A DNA stretch of 51,196 nucleotides from Hyphomonadaceae bacterium (GTDB lineage Bacteria; Pseudomonadota; Alphaproteobacteria; Caulobacterales; Hyphomonadaceae). Shown here in pieces: positions 34,433 through 43,798 of this stretch; the stretch's first letter is position 1; each line of letters starts with the position of its first letter. The notes below the pieces were generated by a model. The model worked only from the letters and a program-made list of their open reading frames with translations. It was not told the origin of the DNA and searched no databases. The stretch is from NCBI GenBank assembly GCA_947478925.1, contig CANJXY010000006.1, positions 1 through 51,196 on the forward strand, written 5' to 3'. The position numbers and the translations under genes are program-made.

Positions 34433-34443
34433 GCGCAAGACCC

Positions 34444-35562
34444 ATGGCTGTCCCGTTTGTCGACCTGAAGGCCCAGTATCATTCGATCAAGGCGGAGATT
34501 GACGCCGCCCTGATCGGCACGATGGAATCGTGCGCCTTCACGCTTGGGCCGGAAGTCGCCCAGCTCGAGACGGATTTTGCGGTCTATGCCGGCGCGGCCC
34601 ATGCAGCTGGCGTCAACAATGGCACGTCCGCGCTGCACCTCGCCCTGCTCGCCGCCGGCATCGGCCCGGGCGACGAAGTGATCACCGTTCCCTTCACGTT
34701 CATCGCGTCGGCTTCAGCCATCCACTACACGGGCGCCAAGCCGGTGTTCGTCGACATCGATCCAGTCACTTTCACGATGGATCCGGCCGCAATCGAAGCG
34801 GCCATCACACCGCGCACCAAGGCCATCGTCCCGGTTCATCTGTTCGGCCAGATGGCCGACATGGACCCGATCATGGCGATCGCGAGGAAGCACAATCTGT
34901 TCGTGCTCGAAGACGCCGCTCAAGCTCACGGCGCTGAGTATAACGGCCGTCGCGCAGGTTCGATCGGCGACGCCGCTGGCTTCTCATTCTACCCCGGGAA
35001 GAACATGGGCGCGGCTGGCGAAGGCGGCATGACCGTCACGCAGCACGCCGAGATCAATCGCAAGGTCCGCATGCTGCGCGACTGGGGCGCTGAGAGAAAA
35101 TATCACCACGAAATCATCGGCTACAACATGCGCCTGGAAGGCATTCAGGGCGCGGTGCTGCGCGTGAAACTGAAATACATCGAGAAGTGGACGGAGATGC
35201 GCCGCGATGCGGCCGCTCGATACAAGTCTATGTTCGAAGGCACGGACGTCATGACACCGGTTGAACTCGCGAACCGTCGTCACGTTTATCACATCTACGC
35301 GGTGCGCACGAAGGATCGCTCGCGCTGGATCGAGGAACTCGGCAAGAAGGGCATCCAGACCGGCATTCACTATCCCTTCCCGCTGCACACGCTGAAAGCC
35401 TTCGACTTCCTCGGTTACAAGCAGGGCCAGTTCCCGCATTCAGAAAAGGCTGCGGCCGAAGTGTTGTCGTTGCCGATGTATCCGGAACTCAACGCCGCGC
35501 AGCAGGAAGAAGTGGTCGCGGCCGTGGCAGCCCTTCAGGCCGAGTCGCTGCAGCCCGCCTGA
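34444..35562 (+). CDS. DegT/DnrJ/EryC1-family aminotransferase, WbpE/GnnB-like
   Basis: PLP-dependent sugar aminotransferase of 372 residues. The conserved AAGIGPGDEVITVPFTFIAS, an EDAAQAHGAEYNGRRAGS block and the PLP-binding Lys186 in FSFYPGKNMGAAGEGG are clear; the C-terminal YAVRTKDRSRWIEELGKKGI and GIHYPFPLHTLKAF complete the family pattern. It is expected to transaminate the 3-keto sugar made by the preceding oxidoreductase, after which the acetyltransferase would act. It lies 11 bases after the oxidoreductase gene in the same direction. Confidence 0.92.
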   Translation: MAVPFVDLKAQYHSIKAEIDAALIGTMESCAFTLGPEVAQLETDFAVYAGAAHAAGVNNGTSALHLALLAAGIGPGDEVITVPFTFIASASAIHYTGAKPVFVDIDPVTFTMDPAAIEAAITPRTKAIVPVHLFGQMADMDPIMAIARKHNLFVLEDAAQAHGAEYNGRRAGSIGDAAGFSFYPGKNMGAAGEGGMTVTQHAEINRKVRMLRDWGAERKYHHEIIGYNMRLEGIQGAVLRVKLKYIEKWTEMRRDAAARYKSMFEGTDVMTPVELANRRHVYHIYAVRTKDRSRWIEELGKKGIQTGIHYPFPLHTLKAFDFLGYKQGQFPHSEKAAAEVLSLPMYPELNAAQQEEVVAAVAALQAESLQPA

Positions 35563-35647
35563 TCTCGCCTTCCAGGCTCGCCGCTCGCCGCGGCGGGTCG
35601 CTCATCCAGGTCGCCGCAGAGCGACGCACACTGTGGGTCATGACACG

Positions 35648-36628
35648 ATGAAACTCGAAGGTTCAAAGATCCTGGTGACCGGCGGCGCCGGTCTCATCGG
35701 CTCCACCACGATCGACCAGCTGCTCGCGAACGAGAAGCCGGCCGAGATCGTGATCTTTGACAACATGACGCGCGGTACGACGCGCAACCTGGAGAACGCG
35801 CTCAAGGATGAGCGCGTCAAACTCATCAAGGGCGATATCCGCGACCGAAACGCGGTGATGCAAGTCACCGAGGGCATGGATGCGGTGGTCCACATGGCCG
35901 CCATTCGCATCACCGCCTGCGCTGCCGATCCGCGCGAAGCGATGGAGGTGATGAACGACGGGACATTCAACGTCATCGACGCTGCCCATCAGCAGGGCGT
36001 CAAGAAAGTTCTCGCAGCTTCCTCCGCTTCAATTCTAGGCCTGGCCGACAGCTTCCCGACAACGGAAGATCACCATCCCTACAACAACCGCACCTGGTAC
36101 GGCGCTTCGAAAATCATGCTCGAAGGTCTGCTGCGCTCGTACAACGACATGTACGGCCTGAACTATGTCGCGATGCGCTATTTCAACGTCTACGGTCCCC
36201 GCATGGACGTCGAAGGCAAGTACACCGAAGTACTCGTACGTTGGGTTCAACGTATCAGCCAGGGCGTCCCGCCGCTGATCCTCGGCGACGGCAAGACCTC
36301 GATGGACTTCATTTATATCGAAGACCTCGCGCGAGCGAACGTGCTCGCACTCAAGTCCGATGTTTCGGACGAAGTGTTCCACATCGCATCGGGCGTCGAG
36401 ACCTCGCTCAGCGAACTGGCTGCCACAACGATGAAAGTTATGGGCGCGCCGGCCGACATGGTTCCCGAGTACGGCCCAGAGCGGAAAGTGAATGCCGTTT
36501 CGCGTCGCCTATCCTCCACCGAGAAGGCAGAGCGCTTGCTTGGCTTCAAAGCCCAGGTTTCGCTCGAAGAAGGCGTTTCCCGCTTCGTGACGTGGTGGGA
36601 AGCCAACAAGGACAGGTTCACGCAATGA
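35648..36628 (+). CDS. NAD-dependent nucleotide-sugar epimerase/dehydratase
   Basis: Extended SDR enzyme of 326 residues in the UDP-glucose 4-epimerase/dehydratase group. Motifs include LVTGGAGLIGSTTIDQLL, DNMTRGTTRNLE, VHMAAIRITACAADP, SSASILGLAD and the catalytic tyrosine and lysine in RTWYGASKIMLEGLL, then MRYFNVYGPRMDVEGKYTEV. It could epimerise or dehydrate the acetamido sugar of the same cluster. ATG 35648 is chosen, but the Shine-Dalgarno is weak and a GTG at 35633 is possible. It overlaps the next aminotransferase gene by 4 bases (ATGA). Confidence 0.9.
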   Translation: MKLEGSKILVTGGAGLIGSTTIDQLLANEKPAEIVIFDNMTRGTTRNLENALKDERVKLIKGDIRDRNAVMQVTEGMDAVVHMAAIRITACAADPREAMEVMNDGTFNVIDAAHQQGVKKVLAASSASILGLADSFPTTEDHHPYNNRTWYGASKIMLEGLLRSYNDMYGLNYVAMRYFNVYGPRMDVEGKYTEVLVRWVQRISQGVPPLILGDGKTSMDFIYIEDLARANVLALKSDVSDEVFHIASGVETSLSELAATTMKVMGAPADMVPEYGPERKVNAVSRRLSSTEKAERLLGFKAQVSLEEGVSRFVTWWEANKDRFTQ

Positions 36629-37797
36629 TCCCGATCATTAAACCAGTGATGGATGAACGCGAGGCCGAGGCTGCCTCGCGCGTGATCCTCTCGGGCTGGA
36701 TCACACAAGGCCCGGAAGTCGCCGCGTTCGAAAAGGAATTCGCGGAATTCGTCGGAGCCGAACACGCCACCGCCGTATCCAACTGCACCACGGGACTTCA
36801 CCTTGCACTCCTCGTGGCCGGTGTCGGCGCTGGTGATGAAGTCATCACGGTCAGCCACTCCTACATCGCGACCGCCAACGCCGTGCGCTATTGTGGCGCG
36901 GAGCCGGTGTTCATCGATGTGGACCCCGTGAGCCACAACATGGACCCCGCGCTGATCGAAGCTGCGATCACGCCGAAGACCAAGGCCGTCCTGGTGGTTC
37001 ACCAGATGGGCATGCCGGCTGATCTGGCAGCCATCGTCGCGATCGCGCGCAAACACAACCTCAAGGTTGTTGAAGATGCCGCCTGCGCCGTCGGCTCGGA
37101 AATCCTCTGGGACGGGGCATGGGAGAAGATCGGACGCGTGCGCGGAGACGTCGCTGCGTTCTCATTTCACCCCCGCAAGATCATGTCGACAGGCGATGGC
37201 GGCATGCTGACTACGCCGCACGCCGAGTGGAATGCGAAATTCAAACTTCTTCGCCAGCATGGCATGTCGGTTCCCGACACTGTCCGTCACGGCTCCAACC
37301 AGGTGATCTTTGAGACGCACCCGGTGCTCGGTTACAACTATCGCATGACAGACATCCAGGCCGCAGTCGGCCGCGAACAACTGCGCCGCCTTGCCGGCAT
37401 CGTCGCGCGCCGCCGTGAGATTGGCGCGACCTACAAGCAACTGCTGTCGAACGCCCAGTGGCTCGGCATGCCACAGGAGCCGGCCTGGGCCCGCTCCAAC
37501 TGGCAATCCTTCGCCGTCCGGCTGCCCGACCATTGCGACCAGAAGGCTGTGATGCAGGTCATGCTCGACGCGGGCATCGCCACGCGTCGGGGCATCATGT
37601 GCTCGCACCGCGAGAACGGCTATCTGAACAGCCGTCACGCGCCGCTGCCTCATTCGGAAAGCTGCCAGGACCGCACGATTGTGCTACCGCTCTATCCGCA
37701 AATGACGATGGCCGACATCGAACTTGTTGCTTCAACGCTGAAGCGCGCGACCGAGCCGCAACCTGCTATGGCGCAATCTGCTGGTGTGAAGTCATGA
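36625..37797 (+). CDS. Second DegT/DnrJ/EryC1-family aminotransferase (perosamine-synthase-like)
   Basis: PLP-dependent sugar aminotransferase of 390 residues, distinct from the one at 34444. It has SNCTTGLHLALLVAGVGAGD, VSHSYIATANAVRYCGAEP, EDAACAVGSEI and PLP Lys185 in FSFHPRKIMSTGDGG, the HPRK form common in 4-amino-sugar enzymes such as those making perosamine or bacillosamine. Probably it acts on a 4-keto sugar made by the epimerase/dehydratase at 35648. It starts inside the epimerase stop and ends inside the ABC permease start, both as 4-base ATGA overlaps. Confidence 0.92.
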   Translation: MIPIIKPVMDEREAEAASRVILSGWITQGPEVAAFEKEFAEFVGAEHATAVSNCTTGLHLALLVAGVGAGDEVITVSHSYIATANAVRYCGAEPVFIDVDPVSHNMDPALIEAAITPKTKAVLVVHQMGMPADLAAIVAIARKHNLKVVEDAACAVGSEILWDGAWEKIGRVRGDVAAFSFHPRKIMSTGDGGMLTTPHAEWNAKFKLLRQHGMSVPDTVRHGSNQVIFETHPVLGYNYRMTDIQAAVGREQLRRLAGIVARRREIGATYKQLLSNAQWLGMPQEPAWARSNWQSFAVRLPDHCDQKAVMQVMLDAGIATRRGIMCSHRENGYLNSRHAPLPHSESCQDRTIVLPLYPQMTMADIELVASTLKRATEPQPAMAQSAGVKS

Positions 37798-38651
37798 ACA
37801 CCACCGTCGAACAGGCGCTGGGCACAGGCGCGCAACGCCAGACCATCATCCGGCCGAGCCGCGGTCTGTTCGACCTCGACCTCGGCGCCGTGTGGCAATA
37901 TCGTGAGCTGCTGCACACGCTGATGATGCGTGACATCCAGGTGCTCTACAAACAAGCAGCCCTTGGCGCTGCCTGGGCGATCATCCAGCCGATCTTCGCC
38001 GTTGCCGTGTTCACGATCGTCTTCGGCAACTTCGCCAAGATGCCGTCGGACGGCATCCCCTATCCGATCTTCGCCTTCGCGGCCGTGTTGCCCTGGACCT
38101 ACTTCGCCGAAGCAACACGTCGCGCCGCGACTGGCCTCGTCGATGACGCCGACCTGGTCCGCAAAGTTTACTTCCCGCGACTAATCATTCCGCTCGCCAA
38201 GGTTACAGCGCCGCTGCTCGACTTCGCGATCGCGTTCTGTGTGCTGCTGGTTCTGATGGCCTTCTACGGCGTCGTGCCGAGCATCAGGCTGTTAGCCGTC
38301 ATTCCGCTGATCCTGATCGCCGGCCTTCTCGCGTTGTCGATTGGCCTCTGGCTCGGACCAATCAATGTGCGTTTCCGCGATGTGAAGCATACGGTCCCGT
38401 TCATGCTGCAGATCGGCATGTACGCCTCGCCCATCGTCTACCCACTCAGCCAGGTTCCGACCGAGTGGAAGGCGTTCTACAGCCTCAACCCGATGGTTGG
38501 CGTGATCGAAGGCTTCCGCTGGGCGGTGTTTGATCGTGGCAACCCGGATTTCGGCGCGCTCGGCATCGGTCTCGTGGTGATCGTGGTCATGCTCGTCATG
38601 GGCCTGGTCTATTTCAAGAACCAGGAACGCAGCTTCGCGGACGTGATCTGA
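37794..38651 (+). CDS. wzm: ABC-2 polysaccharide exporter permease (Wzm-like)
   Basis: Inner-membrane subunit that exports lipid-linked polysaccharide. The 285-residue protein has an amphipathic start (RELLHTLMMRDIQVLYKQAALG) and then about six transmembrane segments, including AAWAIIQPIFAVAVFTIVFG, FAFAAVLPWTYFAEATRRA and PFMLQIGMYASPIVYP, typical of the ABC-2 O-antigen/teichoic-acid family. It overlaps the preceding aminotransferase by 4 bases and is followed after one base by the ATPase. The overlap pattern indicates coordinated production of sugar enzymes and exporter. Confidence 0.94.
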   Translation: MNTTVEQALGTGAQRQTIIRPSRGLFDLDLGAVWQYRELLHTLMMRDIQVLYKQAALGAAWAIIQPIFAVAVFTIVFGNFAKMPSDGIPYPIFAFAAVLPWTYFAEATRRAATGLVDDADLVRKVYFPRLIIPLAKVTAPLLDFAIAFCVLLVLMAFYGVVPSIRLLAVIPLILIAGLLALSIGLWLGPINVRFRDVKHTVPFMLQIGMYASPIVYPLSQVPTEWKAFYSLNPMVGVIEGFRWAVFDRGNPDFGALGIGLVVIVVMLVMGLVYFKNQERSFADVI

Positions 38652-38652
38652 C

Positions 38653-39918
38653 ATGACCAAAGACCTCGCCATCTCTGTCCGCGGTCTTGGCAAGCGCTAT
38701 CTGCGCAACGCCGGCCCCAAGCACAACGCCCTGCGCGACATGCTGCAGGACAAGCTGACCACGCTCTTTACGCTCGGCCTACGCCGGAAAAAGAAAGACT
38801 ACTTCTGGGCTCTCTCCGAGGCATCCTTCGACATCCATAAGGGCGAGAATGTTGGCATCATCGGCCTCAACGGCGCGGGTAAGTCGACGCTCCTGAAGGT
38901 CCTGTCGCGCATCGTGACGCCGACAACCGGCGAAGCTGTCATCAATGGTCGCCTCGGCGCGCTACTGGAAGTCGGAACCGGTTTCCACCAGGAGCTAACC
39001 GGGCGCGAAAACACCTATCTCTACGGCGCGATCCTCGGCATGACGCGCGCCGAAGTCGAACGCAAGTTCGATGACATCATCGAGTTTGCCGAGATCCGCG
39101 ACTTCATCGACACCCCGGTGAAACGTTACTCTTCGGGCATGTATGTGCGCCTCGCCTTCTCGGTCGCGGCCCACCTCGATCCTGACATCCTGCTCCTTGA
39201 CGAAGTGCTCGCCGTTGGCGACGCCGCGTTCCAGCGCAAGTGCATGAACTTCGCCCGTTCCCTCGAGCAGAAGGGATCAACCATCCTCTTCGTCTCGCAC
39301 AATATGTTCTCGATCAAGACCATGTGCCAGCGTGTGATCTACCTCCAGAAGGGTAAGGTCGTGTTTGACGGCCCGACCACCGAAGGCCTGAAGCTTTATG
39401 AAGCTGACAGCCGCCTGAAGGAGACCCACTGGTTCTATCGCGACGATGGCGAACCGCCGATCACCTTCACCGACGCCGAGATCGTGTCCAAGGAAGGTGT
39501 CAACGCCGGAGTGATCGATCACGGCGAGCGTATGACTTTCCGTCTGCGCTACAAGACAACGCGCCGCGTCGAAAAGCCCGATGTGCGCCTCAGTATCGAC
39601 CGTGAAGACGACCTGCACACGATGACGTTCTCGACCCACACGGACGGCGCCGCGATTGCTTGTCTCGACGGCGAAGGCGAACTGATCGTCACCAGCCCGC
39701 CGATTCGCCTGACGTCGGACTTCTTCACCGCCAATGTCGCTGTACGTGAGCGCGGTACAGGCAAGCTCTTGGTGTCGCAGATCGTTGGCCACTTCCACGT
39801 GCGCGATGCCGTCTATTCGTCCACGCAATACGGCGTCCTGCACGAATCGGCTGACTGGAAGCATGAGCCGGCTTCGGCAGTGTCCACCGCCCCGACGCTT
39901 CGCGTCGCCGGTTCCTGA
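38653..39918 (+). CDS. wzt: ABC polysaccharide exporter ATPase with C-terminal glycan-binding domain (Wzt-like)
   Basis: ATPase partner of the permease, 421 residues. Walker A is GLNGAGKST at residues 71-79, the signature YSSGM at 159-163 and Walker B ILLLDE at 179-184. After residue 260 a beta-rich C-terminal domain (TFRLRYKTTRRVEKPDVRLS, TSDFFTANVAVRERGTGKLL) resembles the Wzt C-terminal domain that binds the modified end of the O-antigen and so sets export of the finished chain. Such a domain suggests a capped polymer of defined length. Confidence 0.93.
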   Translation: MTKDLAISVRGLGKRYLRNAGPKHNALRDMLQDKLTTLFTLGLRRKKKDYFWALSEASFDIHKGENVGIIGLNGAGKSTLLKVLSRIVTPTTGEAVINGRLGALLEVGTGFHQELTGRENTYLYGAILGMTRAEVERKFDDIIEFAEIRDFIDTPVKRYSSGMYVRLAFSVAAHLDPDILLLDEVLAVGDAAFQRKCMNFARSLEQKGSTILFVSHNMFSIKTMCQRVIYLQKGKVVFDGPTTEGLKLYEADSRLKETHWFYRDDGEPPITFTDAEIVSKEGVNAGVIDHGERMTFRLRYKTTRRVEKPDVRLSIDREDDLHTMTFSTHTDGAAIACLDGEGELIVTSPPIRLTSDFFTANVAVRERGTGKLLVSQIVGHFHVRDAVYSSTQYGVLHESADWKHEPASAVSTAPTLRVAGS

Positions 39919-39931
39919 GCGGATGGATGGT

Positions 39932-41584
39932 ATGTCTGCCGCCGTGGCCAATCGCCTGATTCTCACGCCAGAGCCTCCCTCGGAGGACGCGATGGCATAT
40001 GCGGCTGCAAAGGCGCGCTTTGAAGAGTTCAGCGTGGTGGTCCGCAGGGCCGAGGCGTTCCACAAGCGCGGCAGGTTCGAAATAGCGTCCGTTCACGCAG
40101 GCTACGCCGCCATTCTCGCAGCCTCGCCTCATGCCGGCTTCTATGTTAGCCCGCGCCTCGAACGCATGTTGGTGGATATCGGCCGGCGCACCGCCAGGCC
40201 CACGGCTTTCCGTCGTCAACAAGACAAGCCGATACGCCACATCTTGCACGTCGTCTCCGAGATGCTGCCGGTTGGCGGTCTCACCAACATGCTGACCCGC
40301 TGGATCGGTGAAGACAGCGGCCGCACTCATTCCATCGCCGCCATCCATCATCGAGGCGAGCTGCCCCAGGCAACGCGCGATGCCGTTGCGAAGGCTGGCG
40401 GCAAGATTCACCGCATTAACCGCACGCCGGGCTTCCAGACCGCCTGGGCGGAAGAACTGCGCCAGCTGGCGCGTCAGCACGACGGTGTGATGCTGCACAT
40501 CTATGGTCAGGACCCGGTAGCCATCATGGCGTTCGCGGAGCCGGACAAGCTGCCGCCGATCATGTACCTCAACCATGGCGACCACCTTTTCTGGCTGGGT
40601 GCCTCGATTGCCGACGTTGTGATCAATCTGCGTGATGAAGCACAGGTGCTGTCCATCGGTCGCCGCACGATCGAACCGCGCCGCAACGTCATGGTTCCGA
40701 CCATGGTGTCCCCGGCCGTGCGCACGCGCTCGCGCGAGGAGGCCAAGCGCGAACTTGGCATGGCGCCCGATACGATCCTGCTGATGTCGGCCGCACGGGG
40801 GATGAAGTACCGCACAGTCAATGGCGTTACGTTCGCGGCTCCGCACGTCGGCTTGCTGAAAAGGCACCCGAAGGCGCAGCTGCTGGTCGTCGGCGCAGGA
40901 GAGCGGCCCGATTGGCAGGCGGACTGCGCCGCCGTCGAAGGCCGCATACAACCCCTGCCCGAGACGTCCGACACACGCGTCTATTTCGAAGCGGCAGACA
41001 TCTATGTCGATAGCTTCCCCTTCGTGTCGTCGACATCGATGATGGAAGCCGCAGGTCTTGAGACGCCGCTTGTCTCGCGTTTCTATGGCGAGCCGGAAGC
41101 GCGGATCTTCGCAATCAATCACCCCGGCATCGACAAGCCGACCCTGCATGGCGCGACCGAACAGGAGTATGTAGCCCACCTGGACCGGCTGATCTGCGAT
41201 CCTGCACTGCGTGAGGCAAAGGGCAAGGAAGCACGCGACGCCGTGCTCTACTATCACACGCCGCCGAGCTGGCTCACCTTCATCGAACGCGCCTACAGCC
41301 TGGCCGAGCAGCTGCCGCCGATCGACCCCCTCACCCACTTCGCGGCCAGCGATGTCGAGATTTTCTCGCATGGCGAACCAGATCGCAGCATGTACGAAGT
41401 GTTCGGTTTCAACCGCGAGAGTCCGGTTCGCATGCTGAGCTGGTATCTCGGCCTTATGCCTCTCGGCGAGCGGTTGATGGCGTGGCTGACAGTTCAGCGC
41501 GCCGGCGGATTCGACAACTTCCGCGAAGCGATACGCGCGCTTCTGCCGAACTGGCTGGTGCGTCGTCTGTCCGATCGCGCCTGA
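39932..41584 (+). CDS. Glycosyltransferase, GT4-like
   Basis: Predicted cytosolic glycosyltransferase of 550 residues. Its N-terminal 90 residues are helical (FEEFSVVVRRAEAFHKRGRFE), then a GT-B fold begins with HILHVVSEMLPVGGLTNML, where the GG loop is typical of retaining GT4 enzymes. LLVVGAGERPDWQADCA and a C-terminal EAADIYVDSFPFVSSTSMMEAAGL, with E-x7-E-like spacing, support this. The ATG at 39932 has GGATGG upstream; 39923 is another choice. It is probably the last gene of the cluster and may add a sugar to the exported glycan. Confidence 0.85.
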   Translation: MSAAVANRLILTPEPPSEDAMAYAAAKARFEEFSVVVRRAEAFHKRGRFEIASVHAGYAAILAASPHAGFYVSPRLERMLVDIGRRTARPTAFRRQQDKPIRHILHVVSEMLPVGGLTNMLTRWIGEDSGRTHSIAAIHHRGELPQATRDAVAKAGGKIHRINRTPGFQTAWAEELRQLARQHDGVMLHIYGQDPVAIMAFAEPDKLPPIMYLNHGDHLFWLGASIADVVINLRDEAQVLSIGRRTIEPRRNVMVPTMVSPAVRTRSREEAKRELGMAPDTILLMSAARGMKYRTVNGVTFAAPHVGLLKRHPKAQLLVVGAGERPDWQADCAAVEGRIQPLPETSDTRVYFEAADIYVDSFPFVSSTSMMEAAGLETPLVSRFYGEPEARIFAINHPGIDKPTLHGATEQEYVAHLDRLICDPALREAKGKEARDAVLYYHTPPSWLTFIERAYSLAEQLPPIDPLTHFAASDVEIFSHGEPDRSMYEVFGFNRESPVRMLSWYLGLMPLGERLMAWLTVQRAGGFDNFREAIRALLPNWLVRRLSDRA

Positions 41585-43633
41585 TCAGGCCGCCCTGGAC
41601 CGCTTCTTCGCTGCGGCGATCGGCTCAACATGCTCCTCGCCATTCCATAGCCTGCCGTCCGCATCCATAGGCTGATGGTAGTGACGGCGCGCCAGCTGGG
41701 CGTAGTAGAAACCCTCATAATCCGTCAGCGCGCCCATCTCACGTACCTCGTGATCCTGTGCAACTCCGATCTCGAAATAGGAATCGAGATTACCGAGACG
41801 CGGCTGCGGCAACGCGCCTGAAATGTATTCATCGCGCATCTGGCGATAGAGCCTCTCGAGATGGCGCGACAGCTTGGCGACATCGAACAGTGTGCAGGTT
41901 TCGCGATTGGCCAGCAGGCGTGCGCGTGTGATTTCAAGTTCGCCCCTGCCCGGGCCAGCAAGGTGGATTGCACGTGTCACGAACGCTTCCGGCGTTTCGC
42001 AGACCATCTCCGTCAGACCGGCGGCGCGCAGAAGGCTGCCGCAAACGCGGCTAGCAAAGCACCGGCCTGACCAGGTGAGCACCGGGACGCCCATCCAGAG
42101 CGCATCGGACGCGGTGGTGTGCGCACCATAGGGAACGCTGTCGAGGAAGAGATCAGCCAGCGGATAGCGCGCGAGGTGGCGGGGGTTGGGAAGCTTTGGC
42201 GCGAAGATGAGCCGATCACCAGAGACGCCCCGCGCCTCCGCCTGTTCGCGTAGCCGCTGGTTGGTCTCCGGCGTATAGTCGAGCAGCCAGAGCACGCTAT
42301 TGTCGGACTGCTTGAGAATGTCCATCCAGCGGTCAAAGTTGAAGCGTGTAAACTTGTGGCTCGCGTTGAAGCAGCAAAAGACGAATGCATTGTCCGGCAG
42401 GCCGAAATCGGCGCGCGTCGGCACAGTCTCATCGATGATACGCTTGCGGTCGTTCGGTTGATAGCAAGGCAGGCGCAGCACACGCTCCGAATACCAGGCC
42501 TCGGCATGCTCGGGAATCGTCCAGTCATCGGCCACGATGTATTGATGGAAGGACGAGCCCATCGTGCCGGGATAGCCCAACCAGTTGACCTGCACCGGCG
42601 CGGGGCGGCGCGCGAAGACGCCAAGACGCGCATCGCGTGTGTGGCCGTTGACGTCCACGAGAATGTCAATGCCATCCTCGGCGATCTTCGCAGCGGCCTC
42701 GTCATCGGTGACGCCGCGAATATCGCGCCAGTGATCGACACTCGCCTTGATACGCGTCTGGATCGGATCGTCCGCCTTGATGCCTGTGTAGTAGGCGAAC
42801 ACCTCGAAGTCCTTGCGATCATGCTCCTCGAAGAAGTTGACCATCAAATAGCCAACCGCGTGGTGACGCAGGTCTGAACTGACATAGCCGATGCGTAGGC
42901 GGCGATTGGTTTCGATCGGCGCGCTGCGGCGATCGAAGCGCGTGGAACGGTCTTCGATCGGCGACATTGTGCGCACGTATTTGTCGGCCGCCGCCAGCTG
43001 GAACAGCGGATCGTCGGTATAGGCGCAAACAGAAAGCGGGTGCAGGCGCGACACCAGTCCTCGCCGCGTGAATTTGCCGTTCTCCGGCGTCATCGGCCAT
43101 TTGCATTGCGACAGGCGCGCGGCGACGAACTGCTCGGCTACATCGCGCGCTTCCGGCGCAAGCTCCAGGCATTGAGTCAGCGTGATTTCTGCGGCCGCCA
43201 GCGCCTGACCGTCCGACAGCAGCCGGCTGATCTGCTTCAACAGTGTTACCTTGTAGTTGATTGAGTCAGCTGTGACGCTCGCCATCTTGTCGAGACCATC
43301 GCGCCACTGCTCGACTGCTTCCTTGGCCAGGCCGCGGCGTTCTAGCGAAGATCCGAGGTTGATACAGGCCGGTGCAAAATCGGGCTTCAGCGCCAATGCG
43401 GCCCGAAGGGACTCTTCTCCCCCCGCCTCATCTCCGAGTTGTTGCTGCAGGGTCGAGCAGTTGAAGAGAGCGATGAAGAGAAGCGGGTGATCCTTGTTGA
43501 ACGAGATCCACACCTGGTAGAGCTGCCGGCCCTCGTCCGGGGAAAGCCCCCCCGCTGCTGCGAGAGCCTCTTCGAGCGTCAGGCCGCCCGCCGTGATCTT
43601 CTGGATGGCGGCAAGGAAAGTTGTTTGCGACAT
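41585..43633 (-). CDS. TPR/GT41 (SPINDLY/OGT-like) protein glycosyltransferase
   Basis: A 682-residue enzyme with TPR-like helices up to about residue 185 and a GT41 catalytic region. Diagnostic blocks are RRLRIGYVSSDLRHHAVGY, HTRDARLGVFARRPAPVQV then WLGYPGTMGSSFHQY, VFCCFNASHKFTRFNFDRWM, and LFLDSVPYGAHTTASDALWM. Relatives transfer a sugar to Ser/Thr (OGT, SPINDLY) or Asn (HMW1C). A 60-residue C-terminal extension (LGNLDSYFEIGVAQDHEV) is unlike classical OGT. It follows the giant octapeptide-repeat gene on the same strand after 165 bases. Its stop touches the stop of the convergent gene. Confidence 0.92.
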   Translation of the reverse strand: MSQTTFLAAIQKITAGGLTLEEALAAAGGLSPDEGRQLYQVWISFNKDHPLLFIALFNCSTLQQQLGDEAGGEESLRAALALKPDFAPACINLGSSLERRGLAKEAVEQWRDGLDKMASVTADSINYKVTLLKQISRLLSDGQALAAAEITLTQCLELAPEARDVAEQFVAARLSQCKWPMTPENGKFTRRGLVSRLHPLSVCAYTDDPLFQLAAADKYVRTMSPIEDRSTRFDRRSAPIETNRRLRIGYVSSDLRHHAVGYLMVNFFEEHDRKDFEVFAYYTGIKADDPIQTRIKASVDHWRDIRGVTDDEAAAKIAEDGIDILVDVNGHTRDARLGVFARRPAPVQVNWLGYPGTMGSSFHQYIVADDWTIPEHAEAWYSERVLRLPCYQPNDRKRIIDETVPTRADFGLPDNAFVFCCFNASHKFTRFNFDRWMDILKQSDNSVLWLLDYTPETNQRLREQAEARGVSGDRLIFAPKLPNPRHLARYPLADLFLDSVPYGAHTTASDALWMGVPVLTWSGRCFASRVCGSLLRAAGLTEMVCETPEAFVTRAIHLAGPGRGELEITRARLLANRETCTLFDVAKLSRHLERLYRQMRDEYISGALPQPRLGNLDSYFEIGVAQDHEVREMGALTDYEGFYYAQLARRHYHQPMDADGRLWNGEEHVEPIAAAKKRSRAA

Positions 43634-43798
43634 GGCGCAGAGCCCGATCAGCGGGCGCAATGGCCCCCGCGCCGGCCTCTGCCGGCGGGGCGCGCCCTTA
43701 CCTGTCAGGATTGGAGTTCGTTGCTCAACAAAAGGTAAACCGGCGCGCGGAGGCTGTTAAGGCCCGCCCACCGGCGATTACCCAATGTTTTCCGCCTC

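Noticed and set aside
32834-34438. Minus-strand frame of 534 codons opposite the acetyltransferase and oxidoreductase
   Set aside because: It is antisense to two recognisable genes and has no domain of its own.
39725-41371. Long minus-strand frame of 548 codons antisense to wzt and the glycosyltransferase gene
   Set aside because: The product is Arg/Gly/His-rich as expected for antisense of GC-rich genes, while both plus-strand genes have clear domains.
43660-43695. GC-rich inverted repeat (GCCGGC-CTCT-GCCGGC) between the repeat gene and the GT41 gene as a terminator
   Set aside because: The stem has only six certain pairs and no T tract on the minus strand, so it does not argue against co-transcription.
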